Below are positions 10,148 through 19,102 of a DNA stretch of 29,397 nt, piece by piece. The position numbers and the translations under genes were made by a program. Under the pieces are notes generated by a model. The model ran no database searches and was not told the DNA's origin. It worked only from the letters and a program-made list of their open reading frames with translations. Position 1 is the first letter of the stretch. The number at the start of each line of letters is the position of its first letter. The stretch is from Zygnema cylindricum (taxonomy: Eukaryota; Streptophyta; Zygnematophyceae; Zygnematales; Zygnemataceae), in NCBI GenBank assembly GCA_037447655.1, contig JBBHKE010002352.1, positions 304,285-333,681 of the forward strand, written 5' to 3'.

Positions 10148-11517
10148 TGTATCAATCCCATTGTCGAAAAAATGTTTAATTGTAATTTCTCCATAACAAT
10201 GATTTAGGTGTACAGGATCCGCCGTCATTACATACACGTTAAATTAGGTAGAAGTAATAAATCAGACAATCCGTACCACGTCGCGTCCTTCCATTGTAAT
10301 AAATCCATAATTATAATTTGGATTTGCGGGTAAATAATCATTACGCCGTTCATAATTATACACTAAACAGGTACGACTTAAAACCGACGAAACGTACGGG
10401 TTTATGTCCTTTCACTCAAGTTTATTCATGACTCTAACAAGCGTTTTTTTCACACGCGGTGAATATGATTTCAGTAAAATAGGTGCGAGGACAACATAGG
10501 ACAAAACATACATTGTCACGTCATACAGTCGATTCCATGCTTCGGGTTGTAAAACGCAGTTACCTTATTACGCTACGTAACCGTACAATTTTAATATATT
10601 CATTCAGTTCAGTTTCGTATTGTGTAATGAACGAAACTATAACGACAAGTATTCCATGTTTACGTTCGTTTCACATAACTTACATTGACCTCGGTGATCG
10701 ATTTTAATTTCCTTGTCGTTCGCGATGAGAGCGAATGTTGTATGACGTTAAATAAGGACCCTTAACATTAATAAGGTGCTTGGTGGGTTGCTTTATTAAA
10801 ATTAAAGCATTGTAATATTGGGACTTAATTCTAATAAAGATGCGTTTAGTCATATCAAACGGAGAATTAACCTCTTATTAGTATCACTGTTAATTCTAAT
10901 TGAATGTAAAACGGAGAACATACCACTTATTATGATACACGTTAATTCTAATTGGCGGTAATACGCTGACGAAAGTTGATCAGCCGCCGTCGGAAAAGTA
11001 TCATTCGTTGTTGCCGAAAACACGTGGCCTGTTTAATATCCACGTACTTGTAAATTTGGTCACCAATCGTATATGATGTTAAAAAAACCGTTTGTCAAGG
11101 TTACAATGCTCGCATTTCGTCCCATCAACGTTATGCCGTACAACCTGTTAACTAGAGGTGTTTCCATGGCGCTATCAACATTTTTGTCGACGATGTAAGT
11201 TTTGAAATATTATGCCAAATTGAACCAACTTTCGTGTGTTCCCGCTTCTATTCCCACGTTTCTAAATATTTATTAAATTGAAAGCCAAACAAAAGTTCAA
11301 ATTTTGAATTTTTAACGAAAATAAGCAGAATGGCAATTCCCTCCATTTTTATCGCGCAAATTCACTTTCACTTGCATCTCTTGTATTATCTAAATGTATC
11401 TTTGAACATGACAACAACACTACCATCTCTTTGTTCTCAATTGCTTAGGTTGTCATTCTCTTCCTTGTCGGTTGCTCTTTTTTCTTAATTATCAAGTGAT
11501 ATTAAGGGTTTGAAAAT
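10148..11517. other. Intergenic region, no recognisable gene
   Basis: Moderately AT-rich with many CG- and TACG-containing words, different in composition from the spacers elsewhere. Short open frames (for example 10483-10707) resemble no protein I know. Only the small tandem repeat at 10859-10962 stands out. It may be the continuation of the older element interrupted by the hAT insertion. Confidence 0.4.
10859..10962. repeat. Two tandem copies of a ~52-bp unit
   Basis: ACGGAGAATTAACCTCTTAT begins copy 1 at 10859 and ACGGAGAACATACCACTTAT begins copy 2 at 10911. Both continue to GTTAATTCTAATTG. The preceding 52 bp (ending near 10858) looks like a weaker third copy sharing TTAATTCTAAT. Confidence 0.7.
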
Positions 11518-11808
11518 ATGTGGACCCTCAATAGAATTTGGGGTGTCAACCCGGGCAATAGCATCAACAATCCCCATGACACTCAGTTTGAAGACAGAGA
11601 AGAGGATGAGAGGAACAGCGAGGAAACCGCATTGCTGAATGAGGAAGAGGGTGAGCCGAATGAGAAAGAAAGTGAGCCGGAAGTCGAAATCTCAGTTGAC
11701 CCGGCGGCCATTGTGGAAGGGTTTTTTCCTCCTCGGCCAATGCGAGAGGACGTGTTGCCCACAGGAAAGTTCAACACGTTTCGACCAAGGCAACTCGAAT
11801 GCGAGTAA
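11518..11808 (+). CDS. Hypothetical acidic protein, 96 codons, possibly 5' exon or fragment
   Basis: I do not recognise this protein. It starts MWTLNRIWGVNPG, then has a strongly acidic, low-complexity middle (EEDERNSEETALLNEEEG and similar, about residues 25-60), then a non-repetitive segment VEGFFPPRPMREDVLPTG. The frame stays open for 291 bp in an AT-rich area, and codon choice there is less biased than in the spacers. Overlapping its end, another frame (11799-11915, starting MRVINWMLKDCEINGSKK) looks coding-like and ends in the possible donor GTAAGTTA. The two may be joined by a frameshift or belong to a spliced gene. No signal peptide or membrane segment is seen. It could be a cellular gene or a transposon-captured fragment. 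Confidence 0.35.
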   Translation: MWTLNRIWGVNPGNSINNPHDTQFEDREEDERNSEETALLNEEEGEPNEKESEPEVEISVDPAAIVEGFFPPRPMREDVLPTGKFNTFRPRQLECE

Positions 11809-11911
11809 TAAACTGGATGTTGAAAGACTGCGAAATTAACGGGTCGAAAAAACGCATCCTAAGGATCATGAAGAAGTTTCCGAAACATTTTACTGGAGTG
11901 TACGTTGCAAG
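11799..11911 (+). pseudogene. Coding-like segment out of frame with the 11518 ORF
   Basis: Basic segment MRVINWMLKDCEINGSKK followed by RILRIMKKFPKHFTGVYVA, up to AAGTAAGTTATT near 11909, which looks like a splice donor. It overlaps the end of the preceding ORF in another frame, as expected for a one-base frameshift in a decayed gene or for a splice variant. No family is recognised. Confidence 0.25.
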
Positions 11912-12259
11912 TAAGTTATTTCAGTCATAACTTCTCCCATTTATTAAATGGTTTAATTGCTTCATTTAATTTTTGCTATTACTTCGATTTACAATGTGTT
12001 TTTACTTTTTGTTTTGTTGTGCCTCTAAATTTTTCTGTACATTATTATCTTGAGCCGTCGCCTTTCCCCCTCAATCTACATCGTATCCACTCCTTTCCTC
12101 TTCATTAGTGCTTGTTTATATATGATGTTGGTTCGTATGCATTGTGTTTGCTATTTTTTTGTCTTCTTTTCCACATGTCCTACGATTTCCTTGTGGGGTC
12201 AATGTACAATCGGGGACATGGATTTGTCATGCTGTAGGCTCTCATGTTGTCGCTTCAAT

Positions 12260-12439
12260 GATGGGTACGACGAATATATTGAATTGATGATAATACCTCA
12301 TTATAACGAAAGTGCGAATGACCGACGACAGTAGTTCGTCATTTCAACTGATGGGTACAACCAACATATATTGAATTGAAGATAATACCTCGTTAGAACG
12401 AAAGTGCGAATGACGGACGACAGCGGTTCGTCGGTTCAA
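12260..12439. repeat. Two tandem copies of a ~90-bp unit
   Basis: GATGGGTAC starts at 12260 and again at 12350. The copies share TATATTGAATTGA, GATAATACCTC and GAACGAAAGTGCGAATGAC-like blocks with about 85-90 % identity. They also contain the small inverted words CGAC/GTCG and TTCGTC. Confidence 0.8.
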
Positions 12440-12529
12440 CTAAAATTGGTTGGACCTAGTAAGGCATTTTTTCTGAAATTGGCAAAGACTCTATCCGAGA
12501 GGTTAATGCAATGAGAGACAAAAAAGGGG

Positions 12530-12832
12530 ATGAGGTATGCGAGAAAAGCCATGATTCAATGTGGCTTGTCTTTACGTGACGGACAGTGGGGAGAAGACAT
12601 GCTCACACATCAATTGCAAGACATAATCACCAAGCACCGCAACCACTTCGAAGGCGAGGTTGTGGAACCTCCTTGCCCAAGGGCAAGAGAAGTCCTCCGA
12701 AATATTGAAGATGCCGACAGTCAACAAGATAGCATTTTCAGCGAGGGAGGAGCGACAACGAGTTTTAAAGATATTATAAAACTACGTATTGTTTTTTGTT
12801 CTTTAAATCCTAGTTTGGGAATGGTAGTTTAA
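12530..12832 (+). CDS. Hypothetical ORF, 100 codons, unknown function
   Basis: The product is not recognised. It reads MRYARKAMIQCGLSLRDGQW, then GEDMLTHQLQDIITKHRNHF and VVEPPCPRAREVLRNIEDAD, which look like ordinary protein with charged helices; the last ~20 codons look like spacer. A coding-like stretch in another frame just upstream (about 12450-12512, SKAFFLKLAKTLSERLMQ) suggests an older, longer gene disrupted by a frameshift. With the ORF at 11518 and the remnant at 14161-14356 (-), it may derive from transposon-related or captured sequence. Treat as uncertain. Confidence 0.3.
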   Translation: MRYARKAMIQCGLSLRDGQWGEDMLTHQLQDIITKHRNHFEGEVVEPPCPRAREVLRNIEDADSQQDSIFSEGGATTSFKDIIKLRIVFCSLNPSLGMVV

Positions 12833-13240
12833 GTATACAGTGGGAATGGTAGTGATACTGGGGGCAGATTAATGTAGACGGTTCATGAAGTTTAGTATTA
12901 ATTCACTTATTAGGACAAACCAGATTTGATATGTGTGTATGGTTTTATATGGGATAATACAATTTCGGTTTTTCTCAATTTTACATGTATTCTATAATAT
13001 GGAATTGGATGTATTTAAAGAATATCTTGTGTATTTACCTTGAGATGTTGATAAGGCGGTGTTCCGAATTTGAGTGTGCGTGTAGTATGAATTTATATAT
13101 ATTGTTGCCTTGTAGATCTTAAAGACACCAGCGAAGAGTATGCTTCGTCGATGGTTCATCATCCATCGAGGAATTTGATAAGTTGTTAGTTTCCGAAACA
13201 TCATATTCACCACCATATTGAATGGTTGCCCTTTCAGCGG
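12833..13240. other. AT-rich spacer, nothing recognised
   Basis: No coding signal, RNA gene or terminal repeats are visible. A few short open frames are composition artefacts. Confidence 0.5.
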
Positions 13241-13249
13241 CGAAACTAT

Positions 13250-13470
13250 TTCGTCGCTGAATGGAAATCCAACGTCGAAACGACTTCATCGTCATCTCCT
13301 ACAAAGCAGAGATTGCCTCGTCGCTGAATGGAAATCCGGCGGCGTAACTGCTTCATCCTCGTCTCCGACAAAGTAGAGACTGCCGTTGTAGCTGAATGGA
13401 AATCCAGAGGCGAAACTGCTTCTTCGTCATCTCCGACAAAGCAGGGACTGCCTCGTCGCTGAATGGAAAT
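13250..13470. repeat. ~67-bp minisatellite, about 3.5 copies
   Basis: The anchor GCTGAATGGAAATC recurs at 13256, 13323, 13391 and 13458. The units also share GCGAAACTGCTTC, ATCTCCGACAAAG and CAGAGACTGCC blocks. A minus-strand frame (13246-13509) reads through it as repeating DFHSAT/FVGDD peptides only because the unit is close to a multiple of three in places. I do not annotate it as a gene. Confidence 0.85.
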
Positions 13471-13509
13471 CATGGAAGTCATTGTAATGGTGATTCTCTC
13501 TGGTCGCAT

Positions 13510-14160
13510 GGCCTAACAGCGGTGAGGTTGGTTTGTCGCTGTTCCATGAAGAGTGAGATTGTATAATAGGTGGAAATTATTATGGCTATCAACAAAGAAG
13601 AGGGTTTTTACTTTGCAACAAATTAGCATTTTGAGTGGGCTGAAACCATAAAAACTTGATTAAATAATGAAAGCAAACTCTTCCATGTAGGAAAAGCAAA
13701 GTTCAAGTAAGATACGCGGTGAGAAGTAAGATATATGAAGTCATATTTTCAGCATACACAGATGATACACAAAAGAGAAGATGCCGAATACATTTAATAT
13801 ATTTCAATGTGAAAAATTCATCGAGACAACATGAAAGCCAAAAAAAAAAATACACAATTAAAAAATATATAAAATATGTTGACACAACTAAAGTCATTGG
13901 TTATCAACAATGGAAAAAAATATACAAATATTGTATATTTCGCGGTGATATCCTATTACAGCGTTATACTAAAACAAAAATATAATAAGGCAAATTAATC
14001 TACAATATTCAACAAAGTTTTTAGGGTTTTTTAGGGTTTTTAAAAAAACCCTAAAAAACCCTAAAAAACTCTATGTACTACGGAATTCTTAAAGTTTGCG
14101 TCTATAGCTCGGAAACCCCCTTAAATAAAAAACAAACCCAAGTAATATTACCCACACTAA
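13510..14160. other. AT-rich spacer with telomere-like inverted repeat near its end
   Basis: No gene is recognised. The stretch 13700-13985 is over 70 % A+T, and its two opposing open frames are likely chance. See the inverted repeat at 14016-14070. Confidence 0.5.
14016..14070. repeat. Inverted repeat of telomere-like TTTTTTAGGG units
   Basis: Two TTTTTAGGG-type units (14016-14041) are followed immediately by two CCCTAAAAAA units (14047-14070), making a near-perfect ~26-bp-arm foldback. The unit resembles, but is longer in T than, the plant telomere repeat TTTAGGG. Confidence 0.8.
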
Positions 14161-14356
14161 CTAGGTAGCAACGATCCGTGACGACGAATATAGATCCCTT
14201 CAAAGCTCCTCACCGTTTACTCCAAACACTTTCATCCGGTCCAACACCTTGAATATGATACTTACTTCTTCCCTACGATCATATGTTGCCGTAGGGTGCT
14301 CCCCAATACAACGGTCGTCGAATAGAAGTAGATAGTCGATTACAGTTTTAAATACA
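14161..14356 (-). pseudogene. Decayed coding remnant, unknown family
   Basis: The minus-strand frame from about 14355 reads FKTVIDYLLLFDDRC, EHPTATYDRREEVS and IIFKVLDRMKVFGVNGEEL, then TGA at 14200-14202. The same frame continues sensibly as RDLYSSSRIVAT before TAG at 14161-14163. This looks like real protein with a tryptophan or arginine codon turned into TGA. Upstream the frame runs into low-complexity sequence. I cannot name the family; a transposon-associated or duplicated gene fragment is most likely. Confidence 0.35.
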
Positions 14357-14519
14357 AAAGAGAGAGAAATAAAAGGATTAATAGGGGGTATATGGGCTCA
14401 CCAAATATAACGAGAAAAAAGAGGGGCCGAAATAGACAGGAAGAGTATGACGTATTAGGAGAGAGCGATAAGTTAGATGGAGACATAACGAGAGAGTAAG
14501 GGTGGGTGGTTAATGACTA

Positions 14520-15010
14520 TGGGGAACAAGAAGGCGGAGGGGGGGGAGGGGAGATAAAATGTGGAAGAGGGAGTGACAAAAAATCAAGGAGGGCGTGAGA
14601 GAGAAGGGGGAGAAAATGATAAATGATAGGTTGAAAGAGTGAAATTTTGGGATATCGAGCAATAATGAGAAGAAAAAAAGTGTGAGAGGATGGGCAAATA
14701 CTTAGGAGGGGAGTAGGGAAGACTTACTGGAGAGGTATTGAAAGACAAACAAAACGGGACACAGAATGAAGGAGAGAGTGAGATGGGGAAAAAGAGAGTT
14801 AGAAAGAAGAGTAGAGAAAGGGTATGGGACAGAATGAGGGAGAGAGAGAGAGAGGGAAGAAGAGAGTGAGGGAGAAGAGTAGGGAAAGGGTATGGGAAAG
14901 AATGTGGGAGATGGACAATGCGAAAAGGGAGAGGTAAAGGGATAAAGAGGGAGAGAGAGTGAAAAAAGAGGGAGAATAAGGAGGTAGAGGGAGCGAGAGA
15001 GATGAAAAAA
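14520..15010. repeat. Purine-rich (GA) low-complexity block
   Basis: GAGAGAGGGAGAG / GGAAAGGG-type sequence with strong strand asymmetry, the reverse of the pyrimidine tracts in the OPT/TauE introns. Three overlapping minus-strand open frames of up to 147 codons (Ser/Leu/Pro/Phe-rich) are composition artefacts. Internal near-repeats such as GTAGGGAAAGGGTATGGGA recur at about 14810 and 14880. Confidence 0.8.
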
Positions 15011-15052
15011 CATAGTGAGTTGCGCACTTACCCATGATTTTTTCATAAACCC

Positions 15053-15503
15053 TAAAAATTTAGGATTATGGCCTTTTTAGGAGTCCAAAGGTGAGAGAGG
15101 ATCAGTCGTTTTTGAAAACGCAAAATGGGAAAAGGGAAAGTTCCATTTTATTTTTATGCATTTCCTTATAAACTTTTTGGCGAAAAACTTTTTGTCTTTT
15201 GTAAACGAAAGGTTTTGGGGGAAAGGTTTATTTTCTTTTCTTTTTTTTTTGTCCTTCAATTAGAGGGTGTAGATTTGCTGACACTTTTTAACAGTTTCAT
15301 GTAAACAGATTTAGTTACATGGTTTACTCTCCTTTCCTGTTTTCCCTCTCCCTGTGTATCTGATTCTTCTTCTCTCTTTCTTTCCCTCTTCCCCGTCCAT
15401 CTCTCTCTGTATCCCTTTCCATCGTCATCTCTCCTTCTCTATCCACCTCTCTGGCTCTCTCCCCTTTCCCTTCCTCTCCCTCCCTTTCCCTCCCTCTCCC
15501 TCC
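15053..15503. repeat. Long direct repeat, copy 2 (partner at 5127-5573)
   Basis: About 99 % identical to copy 1 over ~440 bp, offset by 9.93 kb. The left edge AAAAATTTAGGATTATGG shares AAAAATT with copy 1. On the right it runs into the long CCCT tract that precedes the last TauE exon. Confidence 0.95.
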
Positions 15504-15853
15504 CTCTCCCTCCCTCTCCCTCCCTCTCCCTCCCTCTCCCTCCCCCTCCCTCCCTCCCTCCCTCCCTCCCTCCCTCCCCTCCCTCCCTCCTCCCTCCCTC
15601 CCTCCCTCCCTCCCTCCCTCCCTCCCTCCCTCCCTCCCTCCCTCCCTCCCTCCCTCCCTCCCCTCCCTCCCTCCCTCCCTCCCTCCCTCCCTCCCTCCCT
15701 CCCTCCCTCCCTCCCCTCCCTCCCTCCCTCCCTCCCTCCCTCCCTCCCTCCCTCCCTCCCTCCCTCCCTCCCTCCCTCCCTCCCTCCCCTCCCTCCCTCC
15801 CTCCCCCTCCCTCCCTCCCTCCCTCCCTCCCTCCCTCCCTCCTCTCCCTCCCA
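15480..15853. repeat. (CCCT)n polypyrimidine microsatellite, ~370 bp
   Basis: An almost uninterrupted CCCT/CTCCC tract with a few phase shifts (CCCCT). It ends in CTCCCAG (15848-15854), the splice acceptor for the TauE last exon. The frames across it (Pro/Ser/Leu on plus, Gly/Arg/Glu on minus) are artefacts. Confidence 0.95.
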
Positions 15854-15856
15854 GGT

Positions 15857-16171
15857 CTCACTGCCACGGCCTCCTTCATGGTCGTCTTCTCCTCCTCCAT
15901 GTCCGTCATCGAGTTTTACCTCCTCGGACGTATCCCTCTCCCTGTCGCCCTTTACTTTATGTCGGTTTGCATGGTCGCCGCGTTTTCCGGACTATTAGTG
16001 GTCAGAGCCGTCGTCTTATCCACTGGAAAAGCCTCGTTGGTTATTTTTTTACTTGCGTCGGTTATGGCGGCGAGCGGAGTACTCATTCTGATTAGCGGGA
16101 GTGCGAAGGTGTACTCGGATTGGCGGAGTGGAGTGTATATGGGATTTTCAGGGTTGTGCGGGGTGGAGTAG
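15857..16171 (+). CDS. TauE/SafE-family exporter, last exon
   Basis: The frame from 15857 reads [20 protein letters not shown], then [26 protein letters not shown] and YMGFSGLC, to the stop TAG at 16169-16171. This is the C-terminal part of the second TauE repeat and the tail of plant-type homologues (family pattern: ..SFMVLFSSS.S..EYYLLGR.P.PYALY.. and a final YMGF..LC). It would directly follow the ...EFGLHPQ end of the exon at 4409-4690. The only nearby acceptor AG (15853-15854) leaves two bases (GT) before the frame, while the upstream exon ends on a whole codon, so a direct splice is one base out of frame. A missing mini-exon, a sequence error beside the CCCT tract, or decay could explain this. 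It lies 11 kb from the previous TauE exon, with OPT exons and transposons in between. Confidence 0.82.
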   Translation, partial: LTATASFMVVFSSSMSVIEFYLLGRIPLPVALYFMSVCMVAAFSGLLVVRAVVLSTGKASLVIFLLASVMAASGVLILISGSAKVYSDWRSGVYMGFSGLCGVE

Positions 16172-16184
16172 AGGGAAGGGGAGG

Positions 16185-16335
16185 GGTTTAGGGTTTATGG
16201 TTAGGGTGAGAGAGAGGGTTAGGGTTAGGGTTTAGGTTAGGGGAGAGGAGGGAAGGGGAAGGAAGGGAAGGAAGGAGAAGGGGAAGGGGAAGGGGAAGGG
16301 GAAGAAGAAGGGAAGCGGAAGGGAAGGGAGTATTT
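16185..16335. repeat. Interstitial telomere-like run followed by AAGGGG repeats
   Basis: 16185-16243 has mixed TTTAGGG/TTAGGG units (GGTTTAGGGTTTATGG, GGGTTAGGGTTAGGG, TTTAGGTTAGGGG). 16244-16335 is GGGGAAGGGGAAG-type purine sequence. It starts 14 bp after the TauE stop codon. Confidence 0.85.
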
Positions 16336-18105
16336 AAGTCGTTCGAGAGTTTCGTTTTTGTTTTTGTCGGTACTCGAGAGAAAGTTGAAAAATGTGAGTT
16401 ACGAGTTTCAAAAAAGAGGCATTTTTTTTTTTTTTTTTTTTGTTCTTTATTTTATGCATTTGGAGGTAGTCGCGCGATATTTGAAAAGAAAGAAAATGTT
16501 ATTTGGGAATTTGTTGTTTTAAAGAAAAACAAAGCAATAAACAATATTAGGAAAAAAAAAAACCAATTCGAAACCGCCAACCGTTCGAAAAATGTGAGTT
16601 GTTATTAGCACATATATTTTGTTTGGAAATTGTACATGTGTACATTGATGAAGGAAAAAAATAGTACCTAGAAGTTGGGGAAAAGATCGTTTTTTTTTTT
16701 TTTTTTTTGTTTCCGAAAGTGACTAGGTAATTGGTGTGAATAGGGAACTTTCAATATTGCTGATTGTATATTGATAATAGTTGATAGTAATTTGCTAACT
16801 TTGCTTTCGAAGGAACACCAAATATTGTTTAATGTACTACATTAGCTTTTAACCACTTTTGTTATTTAAAATAACATATAATTATTTTGCCATGTGGCTC
16901 ATTGTGGGCCTCTTACGTAAATAATTTCTTAACATTGATTTATGGTTTTGGTTGAAAAAGCACACATTCAATTAGTGTGGCTAATTTCGAGTCGAGATGG
17001 ATGGTAATAGTTCACAAATACGGATTTTCAATATGGCAATTTTTAATATATATATCATTCTTGATAATGGAAAAAGCAACTCCATTTGGAGTATGAAACA
17101 TCACATTAAACCAAGAGATAGTAAAGGAAGTAAAGATGATTTTGAAAACCGAAGAAGTTTCAAACAAAAGTAATATTGCTCCAAATAAAATTTCTTTTTC
17201 CCACAAAGGAAAATATCGAAGATGTTGAAGAGTAGCAGCGTCACGACTATATTTTATTGAGGGGGAGGGGGGAGGAGTTTCACAATCCAGTGTGTACTTT
17301 GTACCGAAAGTACGGAACCAGTACGGAACAAGTACGGAATCAGTAGGAAATTGTTGCTTAAATTTCTCAGCAGTTATATTGGTAAATTTATCGCGATTTA
17401 TGTCGATTATCGGTAAGTCAAGAAAAAGGTACATATTGATCATCGGTAAGAAGTTACCCAGACACAACAGTAATAAAACGACAAGGCTTTCTAGGGTCTT
17501 CTAATACTAAGGTAGTAAGATGCTGTGGAGAAAACGCTGTTCTGGTACATCATGCATTGTTGTTGAGACAACATACATCAGAGCCATTAAATGCGGTCAC
17601 GTCTTCCAACTTGAATCTGAATTAAGAACAACATTATAATCCCCACACTACTACTTTTCTTGTTGTAATAACAATGCACCGTGTACACTCTTGGATGTCG
17701 AGAAATTTACTGATTAACATCTTAAAGACAACGGTCACATATACATGTCAAACAAACAAAAACAATTAACAAAAACAATTATTAACATTTATGTTGTTTA
17801 TTTTGTGTCGAACCAGTTTGTAGCTGGCAATGCATCCCCCCCCTATGAACAGAGAAAAAGAGTCGGGCTTTTCTTTTGTTTATCGCAGCGAGTTCAAAAC
17901 TTTTTTGAAACTGACTGTTTTGTGGTCGTTGCCGTAACAAAACAATATTTTCCGATGTTAATAATTATTTGCTGGAAATTACAATCTATATATGTTGTTT
18001 AATCCTGAACAAATGATAAAACAATGGTTCAACTAACCGTAACTTTCCTACGTCAGCCGGCAACTTGGAATGCCCCGAAGACGAGCAAGTCCAAGTTTTC
18101 GTCTA
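16336..18105. other. AT-rich intergenic region
   Basis: Contains several T-runs (16423-16441, 16691-16709). A small tandem repeat of AGTACGGAAC-like units lies at about 17305-17345. A minus-strand frame of 151 codons at 17012-17467 shows no family I recognise. No RNA gene or transposon end is seen before the Helitron terminus at 18106. Confidence 0.5.
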
Positions 18106-18118
18106 CTAGTACATCAAT

Positions 18119-18133
18119 GCCCGTTACACGGGC
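18119..18133 (-). other. Helitron 3' terminal hairpin
   Basis: GCCCGT-TAC-ACGGGC, a 6-bp perfect GC-rich stem with a 3-base loop, located 9 bases inside the CTAG end on the minus strand. This is the replication terminator structure of Helitrons. Confidence 0.9.
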
Positions 18134-19102
18134 AAAGGTCGTGTTGTGTGTGTTTAAGGTTGTATAAAGCTTTTGTACTCTATCTATAAGTTTGGGAACA
18201 ACTTCAGGTGAGTTTTACGATGAACTATACAAATGTAAATCATATGAGGGAATAACAACCATAGGGTGTTTTGATTTGCAAACACAAATATAGACAATTT
18301 TAATTCGAGAGAATGTCCCATGTAAGATGCTAGTCTGTGCAAACAAACATGTTTTGAAGTTCATAATCAAATTTAGTCTACTTCACAATAGGAATATCAT
18401 AGTTGACCATTTAATGGGTTTATTGACGACTGAGTGTCACCTTTGTAATAACGTTCAATGGTGTGTGGCTCTAGCAATTTCAACTGACTAACTATACTAA
18501 ACTAACCATTCTCTGCCTATATCTATGTGTAACTGTCATAAAGCAAATGTTTATTTTTGTCTACAGCTTTGATGTTGGTGTGTTTTGTTACACCTATGAT
18601 TTTCAAATCATAACCTTAGCATGTCATTTGCCAACTTGTGTCACTTATAATTCAACTAATGAACACTATGAATTAATAACACTTTTGTAAACAACATTCT
18701 TCGTATACTTTCCGTTTTCATCCTCAAGTATCGGTTCTTCAATTAACACTTTTATATTGGCGCGTGAATTGACGCTCGACAACGCCACATATAGTTGTCC
18801 GTGTGCAAACACTGATAAGGGAAAATACAGACCCAAGTGGTGTATTGACTCTCCCTGTGCTTTGTTGATTGTCATAGCAAATCCTACTTGTAGTGGAAAT
18901 TGTCGCCGTTTGATTTGGAATGGCAAAGTTTTTTCGTTGCTAATCATCGGTATACGCGGAATGAAAATTTCGGTGTTTCGTGCAACACTTGTCAGTATTT
19001 CTGCGTGAATGCAGTTTTTGGTAAGACCCATCACTCGGAGTTTGGTTCCATTACAAAGTCCCCTTTCACCGTTGATATTACGCAGTAAAATGATTGGTGT
19101 AC

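Noticed and set aside
13246-13509. Minus-strand ORF with repeating DFHSAT/FVGDD peptides
   Set aside because: Explained by the 67-bp minisatellite; no start context or neighbouring exon supports it.
14584-15046. Three overlapping minus-strand ORFs up to 147 codons
   Set aside because: Purine/pyrimidine-biased sequence keeps frames open by chance; no non-repetitive protein features.
15354-15998. 214-codon plus-strand ORF and 156-codon minus-strand ORF over the CCCT tract
   Set aside because: Pure simple-repeat translation (Pro-Ser-Leu and Gly-Arg-Glu periodicity); the real exon uses another frame.
17012-17467. 151-codon minus-strand ORF
   Set aside because: Considered as an organelle-derived membrane protein, but I could match it to no family; AT-rich and probably chance.
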